Origin: an uncultured Exiguobacterium sp. | Lineage (GTDB): Bacteria > Bacillota > Bacilli > Exiguobacteriales > Exiguobacteriaceae | Direction of reading: 5' to 3' | DNA: 64,000 nucleotides | Assembly: GCA_913775715.1 (NCBI GenBank) | Contig: CAJYMC010000004.1 | Span: 124,001-188,000, forward strand | In this document: piece after piece, positions 44,768 through 55,073 of the stretch | Layout of the letters: each line of letters begins with the position of its first letter | Numbering within the stretch: position 1 is the first letter of the stretch | Program-made: the position numbers and the translations under genes | Notes under the pieces: model-generated | Told to the model about the DNA's origin: nothing | Seen by the model: only the letters and a program-made list of their open reading frames with translations | The model's database searches: none

Positions 44768-46204
44768 TTATTTCTTGAATGCTTCGTACACTTTCAATTG
44801 TTTCCCTTTGACCTTCGTCGTCTTCATCGCCCGGAGGACAAGCGGACCTTTCCCGTTCAGGATATCGACATACGTCAACGTATCCTGAATCGAGATGATC
44901 CCGATGTCGTCTACTGTGACGCCTTCAATCTTTGCAATCGTTCCAACGAAGTCGACGGCACGGAGTTTCTTTTTCTTCCCACCGTTAAAGAACAATTTCA
45001 TGATGTCCGCATCAAGCTGTTCCGTTTTCGATGAACGCGTATCTTCCGTCGCCATCTTCTCTTCGAATGCATCCGCTGTCCGCATCAAGTCCTTTTCCGT
45101 CGGTGCTTGGCGACGAGTCAGCTTCCCTTGATACTGCTCGATTTCCTTTAGGCGACGTTCGTCTGCCGGTGTGACGAGGCTGATTGCTTGTCCTGCCGCT
45201 CCTGCCCGTCCCGTCCGACCTGTCCGGTGAACGTAGCTTTCTCGTTCGACAGGGAGATCGTACTGGATGACGTGCGTGATGTTTTCGATATCGATACCGC
45301 GTGCCGCGACATCTGTTGCGACGAGAATCCGGAACTTCCCAGCACGGAAGGCTTTCATCGCATCGAGTCGATCGTCTTGTTCCATTCCACCGTGAATTGC
45401 TTCAACCGGATAGTCATGTGCGCGGAGACCATTTGCGACGAAATCGACGTGTTCTTTCGTCCGACAGAAGATCATGCAGCGATCCGGGTTTTCAGCAACG
45501 AGAACATCCTTCAAAATCGCGAATTTCGTCTTATCCGTTACCGGAATATAACTATGCGTGATTGTCGAAACGACGGTCTCACCCGCTTCGATTCGTTTTG
45601 GTGCCTCCATGTAGCGATTACTTAACTGTTCGATATCTTCCGGGAAAGTCGCAGAGAACAAGAGTGTCATCCGCTCTTTTGGTAACTCGGACAAGATGGC
45701 ATCGACTTGATCAAGGAAGCCCATGTTCAGCATTTCATCCGCTTCATCCAAGACGACGTAACGGACTTTCTCAAGCGATAACGTGCCCCGCTCGATATGA
45801 TCGCGTACGCGTCCCGGTGTGCCGACGACGACGTGCGTCTTTTGTTTGAGCTCCGTGACTTGCCCGCGGAACGGCTGTTTCCCGAAGACGGCAGTCGCTT
45901 TGATCCGCTTATAACGGCCAATGTTCATGATGTCTTCTTTGACCTGCAAGGCAAGCTCACGTGTTGGCGTCAAGACTAAGACTTGTGGTTTATTTTCTTC
46001 CCACTCGACGAGTTCACACAGTGGGATCGCAAAAGATGCCGTCTTTCCACTCCCTGTCCGTGATTTGACAATGACGTCTTTTCCAGATAATACGACCGGA
46101 ATGACGGATTGTTGGACTTCGGTTGGTGTCGTGTATCCGAGTTGCTCGATCGAATCGAGAATGGGTGTGCTTAAGTTAAAATCATTGAATCGTGTACGTG
46201 TCAT
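44768..46204 (-). CDS. dbpA: DEAD-box RNA helicase DbpA
   Basis: 478 residues. The helicase core has the Q motif [12 protein letters not shown], Walker A SRTGSGKT (48-55), [37 protein letters not shown] and [10 protein letters not shown]. The C-terminal 75 residues ([24 protein letters not shown] to KVYEAFKK) form the DbpA RNA-binding domain, which targets hairpin 92 of 23S rRNA; Bacillus YxiN/DbpA has the same layout. It should act in assembly of the large ribosomal subunit. It lies upstream of nothing on its strand and is divided from rlmN by a terminator, but both modify or remodel 23S rRNA. Confidence 0.95.
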   Translation of the reverse strand: MTRTRFNDFNLSTPILDSIEQLGYTTPTEVQQSVIPVVLSGKDVIVKSRTGSGKTASFAIPLCELVEWEENKPQVLVLTPTRELALQVKEDIMNIGRYKRIKATAVFGKQPFRGQVTELKQKTHVVVGTPGRVRDHIERGTLSLEKVRYVVLDEADEMLNMGFLDQVDAILSELPKERMTLLFSATFPEDIEQLSNRYMEAPKRIEAGETVVSTITHSYIPVTDKTKFAILKDVLVAENPDRCMIFCRTKEHVDFVANGLRAHDYPVEAIHGGMEQDDRLDAMKAFRAGKFRILVATDVAARGIDIENITHVIQYDLPVERESYVHRTGRTGRAGAAGQAISLVTPADERRLKEIEQYQGKLTRRQAPTEKDLMRTADAFEEKMATEDTRSSKTEQLDADIMKLFFNGGKKKKLRAVDFVGTIAKIEGVTVDDIGIISIQDTLTYVDILNGKGPLVLRAMKTTKVKGKQLKVYEAFKK

Positions 46205-46227
46205 ACAATGTCCTCATTTCTTATCGT

Positions 46228-46259
46228 AAAAAAAGCTTCCCACCGAAACGATGAGAAGC
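46228..46259 (-). terminator. Terminator of rlmN
   Basis: GCTTCCCA pairs with TGAGAAGC (one mismatch), followed by seven Ts on the minus strand. Confidence 0.82.
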
Positions 46260-46267
46260 CCAACGAA

Positions 46268-47341
46268 TTATTTGGATGCTACTTTATCTTTTTTGATTTG
46301 CTTACTACGTAATTGACCACACGCTGCATCGATGTCTGTACCGTGTTCAAGACGAACACCACAGTTCAAGCCGTTCTTTTTCAACGTATCGTAGAACGTC
46401 GTGATGTCTTCAGACGTACTGCGCTGATATTGACCGTGCTCATCAACTGGGTTGTACGGAATCAAGTTGACATACGTCAAGTGACGTTTGTCTTCGAACA
46501 GTTTTGCGAGTTCGACTGCGTGTTCCTTTTGGTCGTTGACGCCACGAAGCAAGATGTACTCGATCGTGATCTTACGGTTCGTCGTTTGAACGTAATAATC
46601 GATCGCTGGCATCAATTTCTCAAGCGGGATCGCCCGGTTGATTTTCATGATTTGCGTACGCAATTCATTGTTTGGTGCGTGAAGCGAGATCGCCAAGTTG
46701 ACTTGGAGTTTCAAGTCAGCAAACTTGTAGATCTTATCTGCCAAACCACTTGTTGAAACCGTGATGTGACGCGCACCGATCGCAAGACCATTGTGGTCCT
46801 TGATGACGTTCAAGAAATCGACCATGTTGTCGAAGTTATCGAACGGTTCACCGATACCCATGACGACGACGTGGCTGACACGTTCTTCGTTACCGACTGC
46901 ATCGAGGTGATGTTGAACGTTCATGATTTGCTCAACGATTTCGCCTGCTGACAAGTCGCGGCTCTTCTTGATGAGACCACTTGCACAGAAGCTACAGCCG
47001 ATGTTACAGCCGACCTGTGTCGTAACACAGACAGAAAGACCGTACTTATGACGCATCAGAACCGTTTCAATCAAGTTGCCATCATATAATTTGAAAAGGA
47101 ACTTAATTGTTCCGTCTGCTGATTCTTGCTTGACCGCTTCTGTCATCGAGTCAATCGTAAAACTCTGATCTAACAACTCAAGGCAATCCTTGTTGACATT
47201 CGTCATTTCCGCGAAAGTCGTGACACGTTTACGGTAGAGCCAATCCCATACTTGTTTGGCACGGAACGGTTTGTGCCCTTGATTCGATAACCATTCTGTC
47301 ATCTGCTCAAGCGTTAATCCATAAATGGATGGTTTATTCAT
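46268..47341 (-). CDS. rlmN: 23S rRNA (adenine2503-C2)-methyltransferase RlmN
   Basis: 357 residues. A radical-SAM enzyme that methylates C2 of A2503 in 23S rRNA and of A37 in some tRNAs. The iron-sulfur motif CNIGCSFC uses Cys 112, 116 and 119. The catalytic cysteines are in [18 protein letters not shown] near the end and the conserved GIGEP turn is present ([11 protein letters not shown]). [13 protein letters not shown] near the start is diagnostic. I prefer the ATG at 47341 with TGAGGT eight bases upstream; the ATG at 47356 overlaps that site. Confidence 0.96.
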   Translation of the reverse strand: MNKPSIYGLTLEQMTEWLSNQGHKPFRAKQVWDWLYRKRVTTFAEMTNVNKDCLELLDQSFTIDSMTEAVKQESADGTIKFLFKLYDGNLIETVLMRHKYGLSVCVTTQVGCNIGCSFCASGLIKKSRDLSAGEIVEQIMNVQHHLDAVGNEERVSHVVVMGIGEPFDNFDNMVDFLNVIKDHNGLAIGARHITVSTSGLADKIYKFADLKLQVNLAISLHAPNNELRTQIMKINRAIPLEKLMPAIDYYVQTTNRKITIEYILLRGVNDQKEHAVELAKLFEDKRHLTYVNLIPYNPVDEHGQYQRSTSEDITTFYDTLKKNGLNCGVRLEHGTDIDAACGQLRSKQIKKDKVASK

Positions 47342-47465
47342 TTCGAAAGACCTCATTTCTTTTTCCAGAACTACAACATTCCTTTATCTTAGTAAAAATC
47401 AGCGCGTGACGCAACGTTCAAATCCTAAATGTTCACTTTCTGTAAAGTTTTTGCGCCACTTTCGA

Positions 47466-48272
47466 TCAAATCGACAGACTCCGACGTCCGAATTGAACAA
47501 ACGCTCCGGTCAAGAAAACGAGACAGAGGACGAGTAAAAGAATGGAATGAAGAAGAAAATGATTCGTTCCTTCTAGTAATTGTGTCGTATTGAATAAGGA
47601 GAAGACGGATAGATAACGGAGCCACTCCGTCTTGTCACTTAGTTCCGACAGAATCGTCAGGACGATCGATAGGACAAGCACACTACCGGCAAGCGAAAAA
47701 GCACGACGTTCTTCGTCAAATAACGTTGCAACGAATAACGTAAAGGCACCAACCGCAAAGAGTAACAATAGAGCATTGAATTGAATCCGCCATAAGATGA
47801 CATCATTGATCGAAATATCTGTCATCCACCAGTCCGACATCATCAAGACGAGTCCGTTCAGTCCTACGAGAACTATACTGGCGATACCCATGACAATCGC
47901 GACAGCAAGCGTATACGCATTCCGTGTGATCGGGGCTGCGAGATAGACGATTAGTTCTCCGTTGTCGATTGGTCGCGCAATGAGTCGCGCTGCTAATGAA
48001 AGCAAGAATAGACTCGCAATGACTTGAAAGATCAGTCCATAATAGTTCCCGCCGAGCAAATCCAGTACATTATTGAATCCTGTCACCTTATCGTATTGAA
48101 ATGCTTTCAAGACTTCCGGAGGTAATGCTTGAAGTTTTGCTTCTAGTAAACCGGTCTTCATCATTGATGGATATAGCAACGCAAGCATCAATAAGTAGAG
48201 ACTCGTTCCAATCGCATAAGCAAGCACGGGCTTTCTAACCTGCTTGAATAAAGAGCGGATCAGCAATATCAC
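47466..48272 (-). CDS. ABC-2-type transporter permease
   Basis: 268 residues with six predicted membrane helices and one large loop after the first. The segments RKPVLAYAIGTSLYLLMLALLY, NYYGLIFQVIASLFLLSLAARLIARPIDNGELIVYLAAPITR and the C-terminal LFLLHSILLLVLCLVFLTGAFVQFGRR are typical of ABC-2 exporters. The start overlaps the stop of the ATPase gene by four bases, so they form one transporter. Cargo unknown; ABC-2 systems with this layout often export lipids, drugs or peptides. Confidence 0.87.
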   Translation of the reverse strand: MILLIRSLFKQVRKPVLAYAIGTSLYLLMLALLYPSMMKTGLLEAKLQALPPEVLKAFQYDKVTGFNNVLDLLGGNYYGLIFQVIASLFLLSLAARLIARPIDNGELIVYLAAPITRNAYTLAVAIVMGIASIVLVGLNGLVLMMSDWWMTDISINDVILWRIQFNALLLLFAVGAFTLFVATLFDEERRAFSLAGSVLVLSIVLTILSELSDKTEWLRYLSVFSLFNTTQLLEGTNHFLLHSILLLVLCLVFLTGAFVQFGRRSLSI

Positions 48273-49150
48273 GACGATTCCTCCTCCCCATAATAATGCA
48301 AGAAGACCTGTTCTAAATCATCTGCTGACGGACGAATCAAGCGCACATCGTACTGGGTTAAATAAGCAATCGCCTGATTCAAGCTCAGCGTCTCGTCCGT
48401 TTGAAAACTGACTTCTAGCCGCTTCGGTTCAACACCGACTTGCATCGCGAACTGTGCCGCCTCCACCTCTGTTTGGAAGACGATCGTGTACGTCTTTCGA
48501 CTCGATCGAACCAACTCATGAATATCCGATTCGACGATGATGCGCCCTGCTTTGATTAAAGCCGCTCGATCGCATGATTTTTCCATCTCCGGAAAGTGGT
48601 GTGAACTCATTAGAATCGCTTTTCCAGCATGCTTCTCCTGTTCGATCCACTCTAAAAAACGCTCTTGCATCAAAGGATCAAGTCCACTGGTCGGCTCATC
48701 GAGTAGATAGACCGGTGCATCCTTCATGAAGCAACCGACTAGTGCCAGTTTTTGTTTCATCCCTTTTGACATCTTGCGGATTTTCGTCTTCGTCTCAAAC
48801 GGAAATCGTTTCAATAACAGTTGCCGCCGTGCCGGATCGCTACCATGTAGTCGTTGCATCAAATCGAGCATGTCTGCTCCTGTCATGTCTCCAGGTAAAC
48901 TAATCTCCCCCGGCAAATAACCGACCAACTGCTTCACTTCTTTACTTTGCTTCCAGCAATCAAAGCCACCGATCGTCGCCCTTCCTTCGTCCGCAGCCAT
49001 TAGTCCCATCAAATGTCGGAGTGTCGTTGATTTTCCGGATCCGTTTGGTCCGATGAAACCGAATATCGTACCCGGATCGACCGTAAAACTGACATCGAAT
49101 ATCCCACGCCCCGGCGCAAATTCCTTCGTCACATGCTCCAAACGGATCAT
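48269..49150 (-). CDS. ABC transporter ATP-binding protein
   Basis: 293 residues. Walker A GPNGSGKSTT (about 34-43), a Q-loop-equivalent GYLPGEISLPGDMTG, a signature MSKGMKQKLALVGCFM (variant of LSGGQ as in many ABC-2 exporters), Walker B VYLLDEPTSGLDP and the switch His in LMSSHHF. A C-terminal extension of about 85 residues (from ESDIHELVRSS) resembles DUF4162 regulatory tails. It pairs with the overlapping permease gene downstream and lies 12 bases after a methyltransferase gene, so all three are likely one operon. Confidence 0.93.
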   Translation of the reverse strand: MIRLEHVTKEFAPGRGIFDVSFTVDPGTIFGFIGPNGSGKSTTLRHLMGLMAADEGRATIGGFDCWKQSKEVKQLVGYLPGEISLPGDMTGADMLDLMQRLHGSDPARRQLLLKRFPFETKTKIRKMSKGMKQKLALVGCFMKDAPVYLLDEPTSGLDPLMQERFLEWIEQEKHAGKAILMSSHHFPEMEKSCDRAALIKAGRIIVESDIHELVRSSRKTYTIVFQTEVEAAQFAMQVGVEPKRLEVSFQTDETLSLNQAIAYLTQYDVRLIRPSADDLEQVFLHYYGEEESS

Positions 49151-49162
49151 CGTCCGCCCTCC

Positions 49163-49822
49163 TCATCCCCTATTTTTCTCATCACTATATTGATACCCGT
49201 TTTGAAGTAGTTTGTTCGGATCAAAACGATAGATGACGAATCGTTCATCATGATTTTTTTCATAGAGGTCTCGTAATCGAATCTCATCGACTTGCTCGAA
49301 TACGGTATGTCGCTCTAAATACTCCCGGTATTCATCGGTCGGGTAATACAAGATAAGATCCACTGAACGCGAGGAACGTTCGACCGAACTTAAAATGTGA
49401 TCGATCACTTTCATGAAAATTTGTGAAGAGAATGGATTGAAGAAATAAAACTTATTCGCCTCATCCGGAATGGTATACTGCTCGGCATACGTCTGTTCAA
49501 ATCGCAAACTTCCAGAACGCCGCTTCCGTCGACTTTGGTAGTTCGCCATATTCCGAAGTGCGTCCTCATAAAATTGTCCGTTCATCTCGATTCCGATGAC
49601 GGAACAGTCGAACCGGTCGTGTAAGTAAAAGTTCAAACGCCCTTTCCCACACCCGAAATCGATGACAGTATCCTGTTTTTGAAACAAATACGTTTCGCAT
49701 AATTCGCCGAGTGCCGCATAAGGCGTTGGTTCATAGCGATTATAGTGACTAAACACACCATAAAGGTGTTGCATCTCAATGGTCTCGATTCGCAATTGTT
49801 GATCATATTCCTGTTCATTCAT
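49163..49822 (-). CDS. Class I SAM-dependent methyltransferase
   Basis: 219 residues. Motif I is VIDFGCGKGRLNFYLHD, followed by CSVIGIEMN as the acidic loop and KFYFFNPFSSQIFMKVIDHIL as the motif IV region. Substrate unknown. The start of the protein (EQEYDQQLRIETIEMQHLYGVF) is helical. It is the first gene of the operon with the ABC transporter, so it may modify the cargo or be self-protective; this is inference. GAACAAAAGACG upstream is a weak ribosome site. Confidence 0.85.
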   Translation of the reverse strand: MNEQEYDQQLRIETIEMQHLYGVFSHYNRYEPTPYAALGELCETYLFQKQDTVIDFGCGKGRLNFYLHDRFDCSVIGIEMNGQFYEDALRNMANYQSRRKRRSGSLRFEQTYAEQYTIPDEANKFYFFNPFSSQIFMKVIDHILSSVERSSRSVDLILYYPTDEYREYLERHTVFEQVDEIRLRDLYEKNHDERFVIYRFDPNKLLQNGYQYSDEKNRG

Positions 49823-49908
49823 CGTCTTTTGTTCCTTCTTTCCGGCATTCTTTCCCTCATCGTACTATACTGAAGAAGTACGTTACTCGTTTTTTGAAAG
49901 GGGATTTT

Positions 49909-50235
49909 ATGATGATCGTCGTTACGAACCGGATTAAAGTCAAAAAAGGGATGGCTGCAGCTCTCGCTCCTCGTTTTACGCGTCCAAGTGGACTTGATAC
50001 AATGGACGGATTCATCCGTGTCGAGGTCTTATTGACGCAAAACATCGAAGAGCATGATGAGATGAATGTCAACATGTACTGGGAAGACATGAAGAGTTTT
50101 CAAGCATGGCGAGAAAGTGACGATTTCAAAGCGTCACATAGTCGACCGGCCAACAGTGAAGCAGGAGAATCACCGATGCTCGGTAGTGAGATTCTGACAT
50201 ATGAAGTCGCTTCGGTCAAAGAACGCGCGCAGTAA
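49909..50235 (+). CDS. Haem-degrading monooxygenase-like ABM protein (HmoA/IsdG type)
   Basis: 108 residues with an ABM fold. IVVTNRIKVKKGMAAALAPRF, GFIRVEVLL and NVNMYWEDMKSFQAWRESDDFKASH contain the Asn, Trp and His positions used by IsdG/HmoA enzymes to bind and open haem for iron release. A second ATG (49912) directly follows the first; GAAAGGGG lies upstream of both. It stands alone with its own terminator. I assign haem degradation as probable rather than certain, since other ABM proteins share the fold. Confidence 0.78.
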   Translation: MMIVVTNRIKVKKGMAAALAPRFTRPSGLDTMDGFIRVEVLLTQNIEEHDEMNVNMYWEDMKSFQAWRESDDFKASHSRPANSEAGESPMLGSEILTYEVASVKERAQ

Positions 50236-50238
50236 ACC

Positions 50239-50265
50239 AAAAAGGACTTGTCTCGAGTCCTTTTT
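50239..50265 (+). terminator. Terminator of the HmoA-like gene
   Basis: AAAAAGGACT pairs exactly with AGTCCTTTTT around TGTCTCG. Confidence 0.9.
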
Positions 50266-50356
50266 ACATACCACTATCAAAATAGCGAAAGGGTCCAATT
50301 GTCTTAAATGGTATTTTTTGTTATCATAATGCCAATACAGAGAGAGAGGACCTTTC

Positions 50357-51094
50357 ATGAATTCGTTAACTATATTTGAACAAGCCATTCGTGCCTTACC
50401 CGATGATCGCACGTTACGACGGGATGAACTATGGACGGACGATTTTTTATTGCAACAGGAGAATAATCTAACCGTCTATTATTCTCCGATCGGTGAATAC
50501 GTCAATACAGAGGCAAAAATCGTCATCGTTGGGATCACACCCGGCTTTGAACAGATGCGAATCGCCTTTGAGGAAGCGACGGATGCACTCCATCATGGAG
50601 CTTCACTAGAAGAGACAGCACAGCTCGTCAAATATGTAGCCAGTTTTGCCGGAACGATGCGACGTAACCTCGTCCAGATGCTCGATGCACTCGAGCTTCC
50701 AGCATTGCTCGGAATCGAGACGACGGCTAGTTTATTCCATCAACATCAAGAATTGTTACATCCGACGTCCCTGTTAAAGCAACCCGTCTTTTATCGAGAA
50801 AAAAACTATTCGGGCCATCAACCGAAGATCAGTCGTAGTCCTTTGTTGAGACATTATGCGGAGGAACACTTCGTCGCTGAAATCAATCAGCTGCGAAAAC
50901 CGACGCTGTTGATTCCACTGGGTCGTGTCGTCGAAGCACAAGTCCGTAGTTTGATTCAGGATGGACGAATCGAACAGCATCAGCTTCTTTCAGGCTTTCC
51001 TCATCCATCTGGTGCGAATGGTCATCGAAAGAAACAGTTTGAAGAGAATCAACCGTACTTAATGAAACAGCTCATTCAGTATTTTGCGGAGTAA
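50357..51094 (+). CDS. Uracil-DNA-glycosylase-fold protein
   Basis: 245 residues. Two uracil-DNA-glycosylase superfamily motifs can be recognised: IVIVGITPGFEQ (the GxxPG-like motif I after a beta-strand) and LSGFPHPSGANGHR (the HPSG motif that contacts DNA and the base). The LIPLGRVVEAQV strand matches the usual LGxxA element. Its length exceeds the family-4 and family-5 enzymes and no iron-sulfur cysteines are seen, so the true activity is open. AGAGAGAGGACC precedes the ATG. A second, more divergent protein with a possibly related layout is encoded 2 kb away. Confidence 0.72.
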   Translation: MNSLTIFEQAIRALPDDRTLRRDELWTDDFLLQQENNLTVYYSPIGEYVNTEAKIVIVGITPGFEQMRIAFEEATDALHHGASLEETAQLVKYVASFAGTMRRNLVQMLDALELPALLGIETTASLFHQHQELLHPTSLLKQPVFYREKNYSGHQPKISRSPLLRHYAEEHFVAEINQLRKPTLLIPLGRVVEAQVRSLIQDGRIEQHQLLSGFPHPSGANGHRKKQFEENQPYLMKQLIQYFAE

Positions 51095-51110
51095 CTCATT
51101 CTTTTTTTGT

Positions 51111-51147
51111 AAAAAATGACGCTATCCTGATCTGGATAGCGTCATTT
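51111..51147. terminator. Bidirectional terminator
   Basis: AAATGACGCTATCC pairs exactly with GGATAGCGTCATTT around TGATCT between convergent genes. Confidence 0.92.
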
Positions 51148-51151
51148 CAAT

Positions 51152-53020
51152 TTAAACCATTAGTAAACACACATCATTCGCGAACGCTACTGGATCCTCG
51201 AGTGGAAGTCCTTCGACAAGCAATGCTTGTTGATACATTAGTTTCGTATAGCGTTCGAATTTCGAACGATCGTTTTGATATGCTGTTTCAAGAGACTCGA
51301 ACACTGCGTGTGACGGGTTCAATTCAAGAATCTTGACCGCTTCTACCCCTTCATTATTCGGCATCGCCTTCAGAATTTTCTCCATCTCGATTGAGACAGC
51401 GCCGTCCGTCGCAAAGCAGACAGGATGCGATTTTAGACGTGTTGAGGCTTTGACTTCCTTGACTTGCCCACTTAGCACTTCCTGCATGGCTTGGAACATC
51501 TCTGCTTGTGCGTCCGTCGTCTCCGCTTCTTCTGCTTCAATCCCTAAATCGCTGCTCGTGACCGACTTGAACGTCTTCTCGTTGTATGTCACGAGCATCT
51601 GGATCGCGAACTCATCGATCTCTTCCGTGAAGTACAAGATATCATACCCTTTATCACGAACGAGCTCGGATTGTGGTAATTTATCCAGACGATTCGTACT
51701 CTCACCAGCGGCGTAGTAAATATGTGCTTGATCTTCCGGCATCGCTGCGACGTATTCTGCGAGTGTGATCAACTTCTTCTCCTTGGCTGAATAGAAGAGG
51801 ACCAGATCCTGTACCTGTTCTTTATGCATACCGTAATCATTGTACATACCGAACTTCAGCTGACGTCCGAACGCTTGATAGAATGTTTCGTACTTCGTGC
51901 GATCCTCGCGCAGGAGGGCTTCGAGTTGTGTCTTGATCTTACTTTGGATATTTTTCGCGATCAATTTCAATTGACGATCGTGCTGCAGTAACTCACGCGA
52001 GATGTTGAGCGATAAGTCTTCCGAGTCAACCATCCCTTTGACGAAACTGAAGTGATCTGGCAACAAGTCGCTGCATTTTTCCATGATTAAGACACCGTTG
52101 GCATAGAGTTCAAGACCCTTTTCAAATTCCTTCGAATAATAATCGTACGGTGCCTGCTCTGGAATGAATAAGATCGATTGATAACGAACAGCGCCGTCGA
52201 CACTGATATGAATGTGTTTCGCTGGTGTGTCGAAACCATACCGCTTCTCTTGGTAGAAGTTCGTATAGTCTTCTTCTGTCAGTTCCCGTTTGTTCTTCCG
52301 CCAGATCGGCACCATGCTGTTGATCGTCTTGACGACTTCGACCTCTTCCGTCTCGTCACTGCCTTCGATCGACTGACGTTCGAGTTCCTTCATCTCGATC
52401 GGATAACGGATGAAATCTGAGTATTTTTTGATGATGCTGCGCAGACGATACGTCTCGAGGTATTCGTCATACGATTCTTCTTCCTCGTTCGCCTTGATGT
52501 GGAGCGTAATCTCCGTTCCGACGGTTTCCTTGTCGACTTCCTCGATCGTATAACCTTCGACACCACGCGATTCCCATTTATAAGCGACTGCACTGCCGAA
52601 CGGTTTTGTAACAACAGTGACGACGTCTGCGACCATGAAGGCGGAATAGAATCCGACACCGAATTGACCGATGATATCATGACCATCTTGTGCTTCATTT
52701 TCTGCTTTGAAGGCAAGCGATCCACTCTTCGCGATCGTACCGAGATTTTCTTCTAGTTCTTCCTTCGTCATTCCGATTCCCGTATCACGAATGATGAGTT
52801 GACGCGCTTCTTTATTTGGTTCGATTGTAATTTTGTAGTGTTCCTTTTCGAACGAAATCGTCTCGTCCGTCAATGCTTTATAGTACATCTTATCCATGGC
52901 GTCACTTGCATTCGAGATCAATTCGCGCAGGAAAATCTCCTTATGCGTATAGATGGAATGAATCATCATCTCCAGCAATCGTTTTGATTCCGCCTTAAAT
53001 TGTTTCGTTTCCATGCTCAT
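51152..53020 (-). CDS. htpG: Molecular chaperone HtpG (Hsp90)
   Basis: 622 residues. An ATP-dependent dimeric chaperone of the cytoplasm. The GHKL ATPase motifs are intact: [33 protein letters not shown] and [15 protein letters not shown]. The middle domain ([21 protein letters not shown], the [17 protein letters not shown] block) and the C-terminal dimer domain are complete. GGGGAGGCAGA precedes the first ATG; a second ATG two codons later is also possible. It is controlled by a CIRCE element and strong promoter just upstream. Confidence 0.97.
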   Translation of the reverse strand: MSMETKQFKAESKRLLEMMIHSIYTHKEIFLRELISNASDAMDKMYYKALTDETISFEKEHYKITIEPNKEARQLIIRDTGIGMTKEELEENLGTIAKSGSLAFKAENEAQDGHDIIGQFGVGFYSAFMVADVVTVVTKPFGSAVAYKWESRGVEGYTIEEVDKETVGTEITLHIKANEEEESYDEYLETYRLRSIIKKYSDFIRYPIEMKELERQSIEGSDETEEVEVVKTINSMVPIWRKNKRELTEEDYTNFYQEKRYGFDTPAKHIHISVDGAVRYQSILFIPEQAPYDYYSKEFEKGLELYANGVLIMEKCSDLLPDHFSFVKGMVDSEDLSLNISRELLQHDRQLKLIAKNIQSKIKTQLEALLREDRTKYETFYQAFGRQLKFGMYNDYGMHKEQVQDLVLFYSAKEKKLITLAEYVAAMPEDQAHIYYAAGESTNRLDKLPQSELVRDKGYDILYFTEEIDEFAIQMLVTYNEKTFKSVTSSDLGIEAEEAETTDAQAEMFQAMQEVLSGQVKEVKASTRLKSHPVCFATDGAVSIEMEKILKAMPNNEGVEAVKILELNPSHAVFESLETAYQNDRSKFERYTKLMYQQALLVEGLPLEDPVAFANDVCLLMV

Positions 53021-53035
53021 TCTGCCTCCCCTTTT

Positions 53036-53101
53036 TTAGCACTCAATCATATAGAGTGCTAATTCATCTCCTATTATTAGGGAGTTCGAAATATCTGTCA
53101 A
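53036..53101 (-). promoter_or_regulatory. htpG promoter with CIRCE (HrcA) operator
   Basis: CIRCE is perfect: TTAGCACTC (53036-53044), nine bases, GAGTGCTAA (53054-53062). On the minus strand TTGACA (53096-53101) and AATAAT (53073-53078) are spaced 17 bases, which places the start near the outer edge of CIRCE. HrcA should repress htpG here until heat shock. The -35 overlaps the upstream gene's stop codon. Confidence 0.95.
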
Positions 53102-53967
53102 TCTCCTTTTACACTGTATGTCGTAACTTTTTCAAGGACAATCATTCCAATTTGACGTAAGTGTTCTGCTGATCCATAGGTGCCATGACTGACGCCGTTT
53201 TCATCCTTTCGATTACCGAGACCGATGAACTGCTCACTTGGTTTGAAGTGGAGCCCGACGACGGGTACCTGAAATCGTGACGAGACGCCGACTTGAAAAA
53301 TCGCGTCCGGATAATCCGTCGGTTGATAGATCGTCCAATCGATATCTGGTTCAAGCTTCGCAAATCGTTCCGTGTGTTCCTTCCCGAGCAGGATGATTCC
53401 TTTTATCGAAAACAGTTCAAGCAGGCGTAACAAAAATGTCTGACCGAATGGACTATCTTCCAACACGCTGCGTTCTTTGATCGCTCCCATGTAATGGTGT
53501 GTCGGAAACGGGAAAAAATCCAGGTGAATGACCGGATCAAGCGTCTTCTCGTAAAATGACGCACCGAGCCCGTTCAAGAATCCTTCGAGCTTACCGCCAC
53601 CTGGTCGACCAAACCAAGTCCGGTAAACGTTCGGTTGTTTGAAATAATCGTTAAATCGCCGGATCGAATCTGTCAGCGTTTCCTCCTGCAGATAATCCTC
53701 CCATGCCATCGACTTCGGACGTATGAAAAGCGGACCATGCTCGTCAAATCGTAATGCACCTGTTCGGTCTAAAAACTGCGATCGGGATGGGTTCGTCGCG
53801 ATCGTCACCCAACTGCTACGTGTCGCATCACCAAACCAGAGGACCGGTGTCGTTTGGTCGATCAATTCACTTGCGAATGCACTCTTCTCGAGTGTCATTT
53901 GGTACTGGACGGCTTCGTATAATAAGTTTTTAGCAAGTTGCCATTGATCGGATGTCAGCGTTCTCAT
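53098..53967 (-). CDS. Unrecognised protein, possible distant uracil-DNA-glycosylase fold
   Basis: 289 residues that I cannot assign. The order of elements loosely follows the uracil-DNA-glycosylase fold: a strand plus turn SSWVTIATNPSRSQFLD (about 52-68), HLDFFPFPTHHYMG, a hydrophobic strand IKGIILLGKEHTERF, and a late VPVVGLHFKPSEQFIG with a His near the end of a strand. No signal peptide or membrane helix is seen. GGGAG precedes the ATG. It is followed by htpG on the same strand but the strong htpG promoter starts in its last codons. Treat the fold suggestion as weak inference. Confidence 0.6.
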   Translation of the reverse strand: MRTLTSDQWQLAKNLLYEAVQYQMTLEKSAFASELIDQTTPVLWFGDATRSSWVTIATNPSRSQFLDRTGALRFDEHGPLFIRPKSMAWEDYLQEETLTDSIRRFNDYFKQPNVYRTWFGRPGGGKLEGFLNGLGASFYEKTLDPVIHLDFFPFPTHHYMGAIKERSVLEDSPFGQTFLLRLLELFSIKGIILLGKEHTERFAKLEPDIDWTIYQPTDYPDAIFQVGVSSRFQVPVVGLHFKPSEQFIGLGNRKDENGVSHGTYGSAEHLRQIGMIVLEKVTTYSVKGD

Positions 53968-54102
53968 CTCCCTTTATATAGCGATTGTGCTGTTGTAGAT
54001 GTACCCCCTATCCTCTAACACTAGACGCATCGATGGGTTTAATCTCCATTTCTCCGGGAATGTTTCATAAGGTGAACGATACGACTTAGGAGGGATTTAA
54101 CA

Positions 54103-54933
54103 ATGGGTAGACTCGATCAAAAAGTAGCTGTCATTACTGGCTCGGCAACAGGGATTGGACAAGCGACCGCGCTTGTCTTCGCAGAACAGGGAGCAACGGT
54201 CGTCTGTGCCGATGTCTCACTTGAAAAAGCACAACAAACAGTAGAACAGATTACACAACAAGGTGGGAAAGCGGAAGCTGTCCATGTCGACGTCTCAGAC
54301 GTCGAGAGTGTCGAGCAACTTGCGAAGCATGTCAAAGAGACATACGGTACGGTCGACGTCCTCTTCAACAATGCCGGAATCGATGAACAAGGCGGGAAAG
54401 TCCACGAGTATCCCATCGATCTCTTCGACCGGATCATCGCGGTCGACTTGCGCGGCACATTCCTCGTCAGTAAATTCTTGATTCCACTCATGCTTGATAA
54501 TGGTGGTTCAATCATCAATACGTCATCGATGTCTGGTCGCGCAGCTGACTTGAACCGGTCCGGTTATAACGCAGCGAAAGGCGGGATCGCGAACTTCACG
54601 CGCGCGATGGCAATCGATTATGCGCGTCATGGCATTCGTGTCAACTCATTATCACCAGGAACGATCGAAACACCACTCATCGATACACTCGTCGGTGAAA
54701 AAGAAAAAGAGCAAGGCAAACAGTTCCGCGATGCGAATGCTTGGATCACACCACTCGGACGACTCGGTAAACCACGCGAGATGGCAACGGTCGCTCTCTT
54801 CCTTGCTTCTGACGACAGCTCATATGTCACTGGTGAAGATATCACAGCAGACGGTGGCATCATGGCTTATACATGGCCGGGAGAGATGTTGATTGATTCG
54901 AAGTGGAAAGATGAAGCAGAAAAAAGTGAATGA
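54103..54933 (+). CDS. SDR-family oxidoreductase
   Basis: 276 residues of the classical short-chain dehydrogenase type. TGSATGIG (about 12-19) binds the cofactor, VDVSDVESV and NNAGID follow, and the catalytic Ser and Tyr-x3-Lys are in NTSSMSGRAADLNRSGYNAAKGG. RVNSLSPGTIETPL and the C-terminal DITADGG are typical. Asp at the end of the second strand (CADVS) suggests NAD preference. The substrate is unknown. TAGGAGGGATTTAAC precedes the ATG, and a terminator follows. Confidence 0.93.
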   Translation: MGRLDQKVAVITGSATGIGQATALVFAEQGATVVCADVSLEKAQQTVEQITQQGGKAEAVHVDVSDVESVEQLAKHVKETYGTVDVLFNNAGIDEQGGKVHEYPIDLFDRIIAVDLRGTFLVSKFLIPLMLDNGGSIINTSSMSGRAADLNRSGYNAAKGGIANFTRAMAIDYARHGIRVNSLSPGTIETPLIDTLVGEKEKEQGKQFRDANAWITPLGRLGKPREMATVALFLASDDSSYVTGEDITADGGIMAYTWPGEMLIDSKWKDEAEKSE

Positions 54934-54940
54934 ACAACGT

Positions 54941-54975
54941 GCGGTGTAACCCTTTGGTTGCGCCGCTTTTCTTTT
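54941..54975 (+). terminator. Terminator of the SDR gene
   Basis: GCGGTGTAACC pairs with GGTTGCGCCGC (two G-T pairs), followed by Ts. Confidence 0.8.
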
Positions 54976-55073
54976 ACCTCAAGACGTTCAGCACCATAAA
55001 TTATTTTCCGAATTAGTTTACCTCCCTGAAGTATTTTTAACAGGGTACACTACAGGTAAAGGGGGAAATACTT

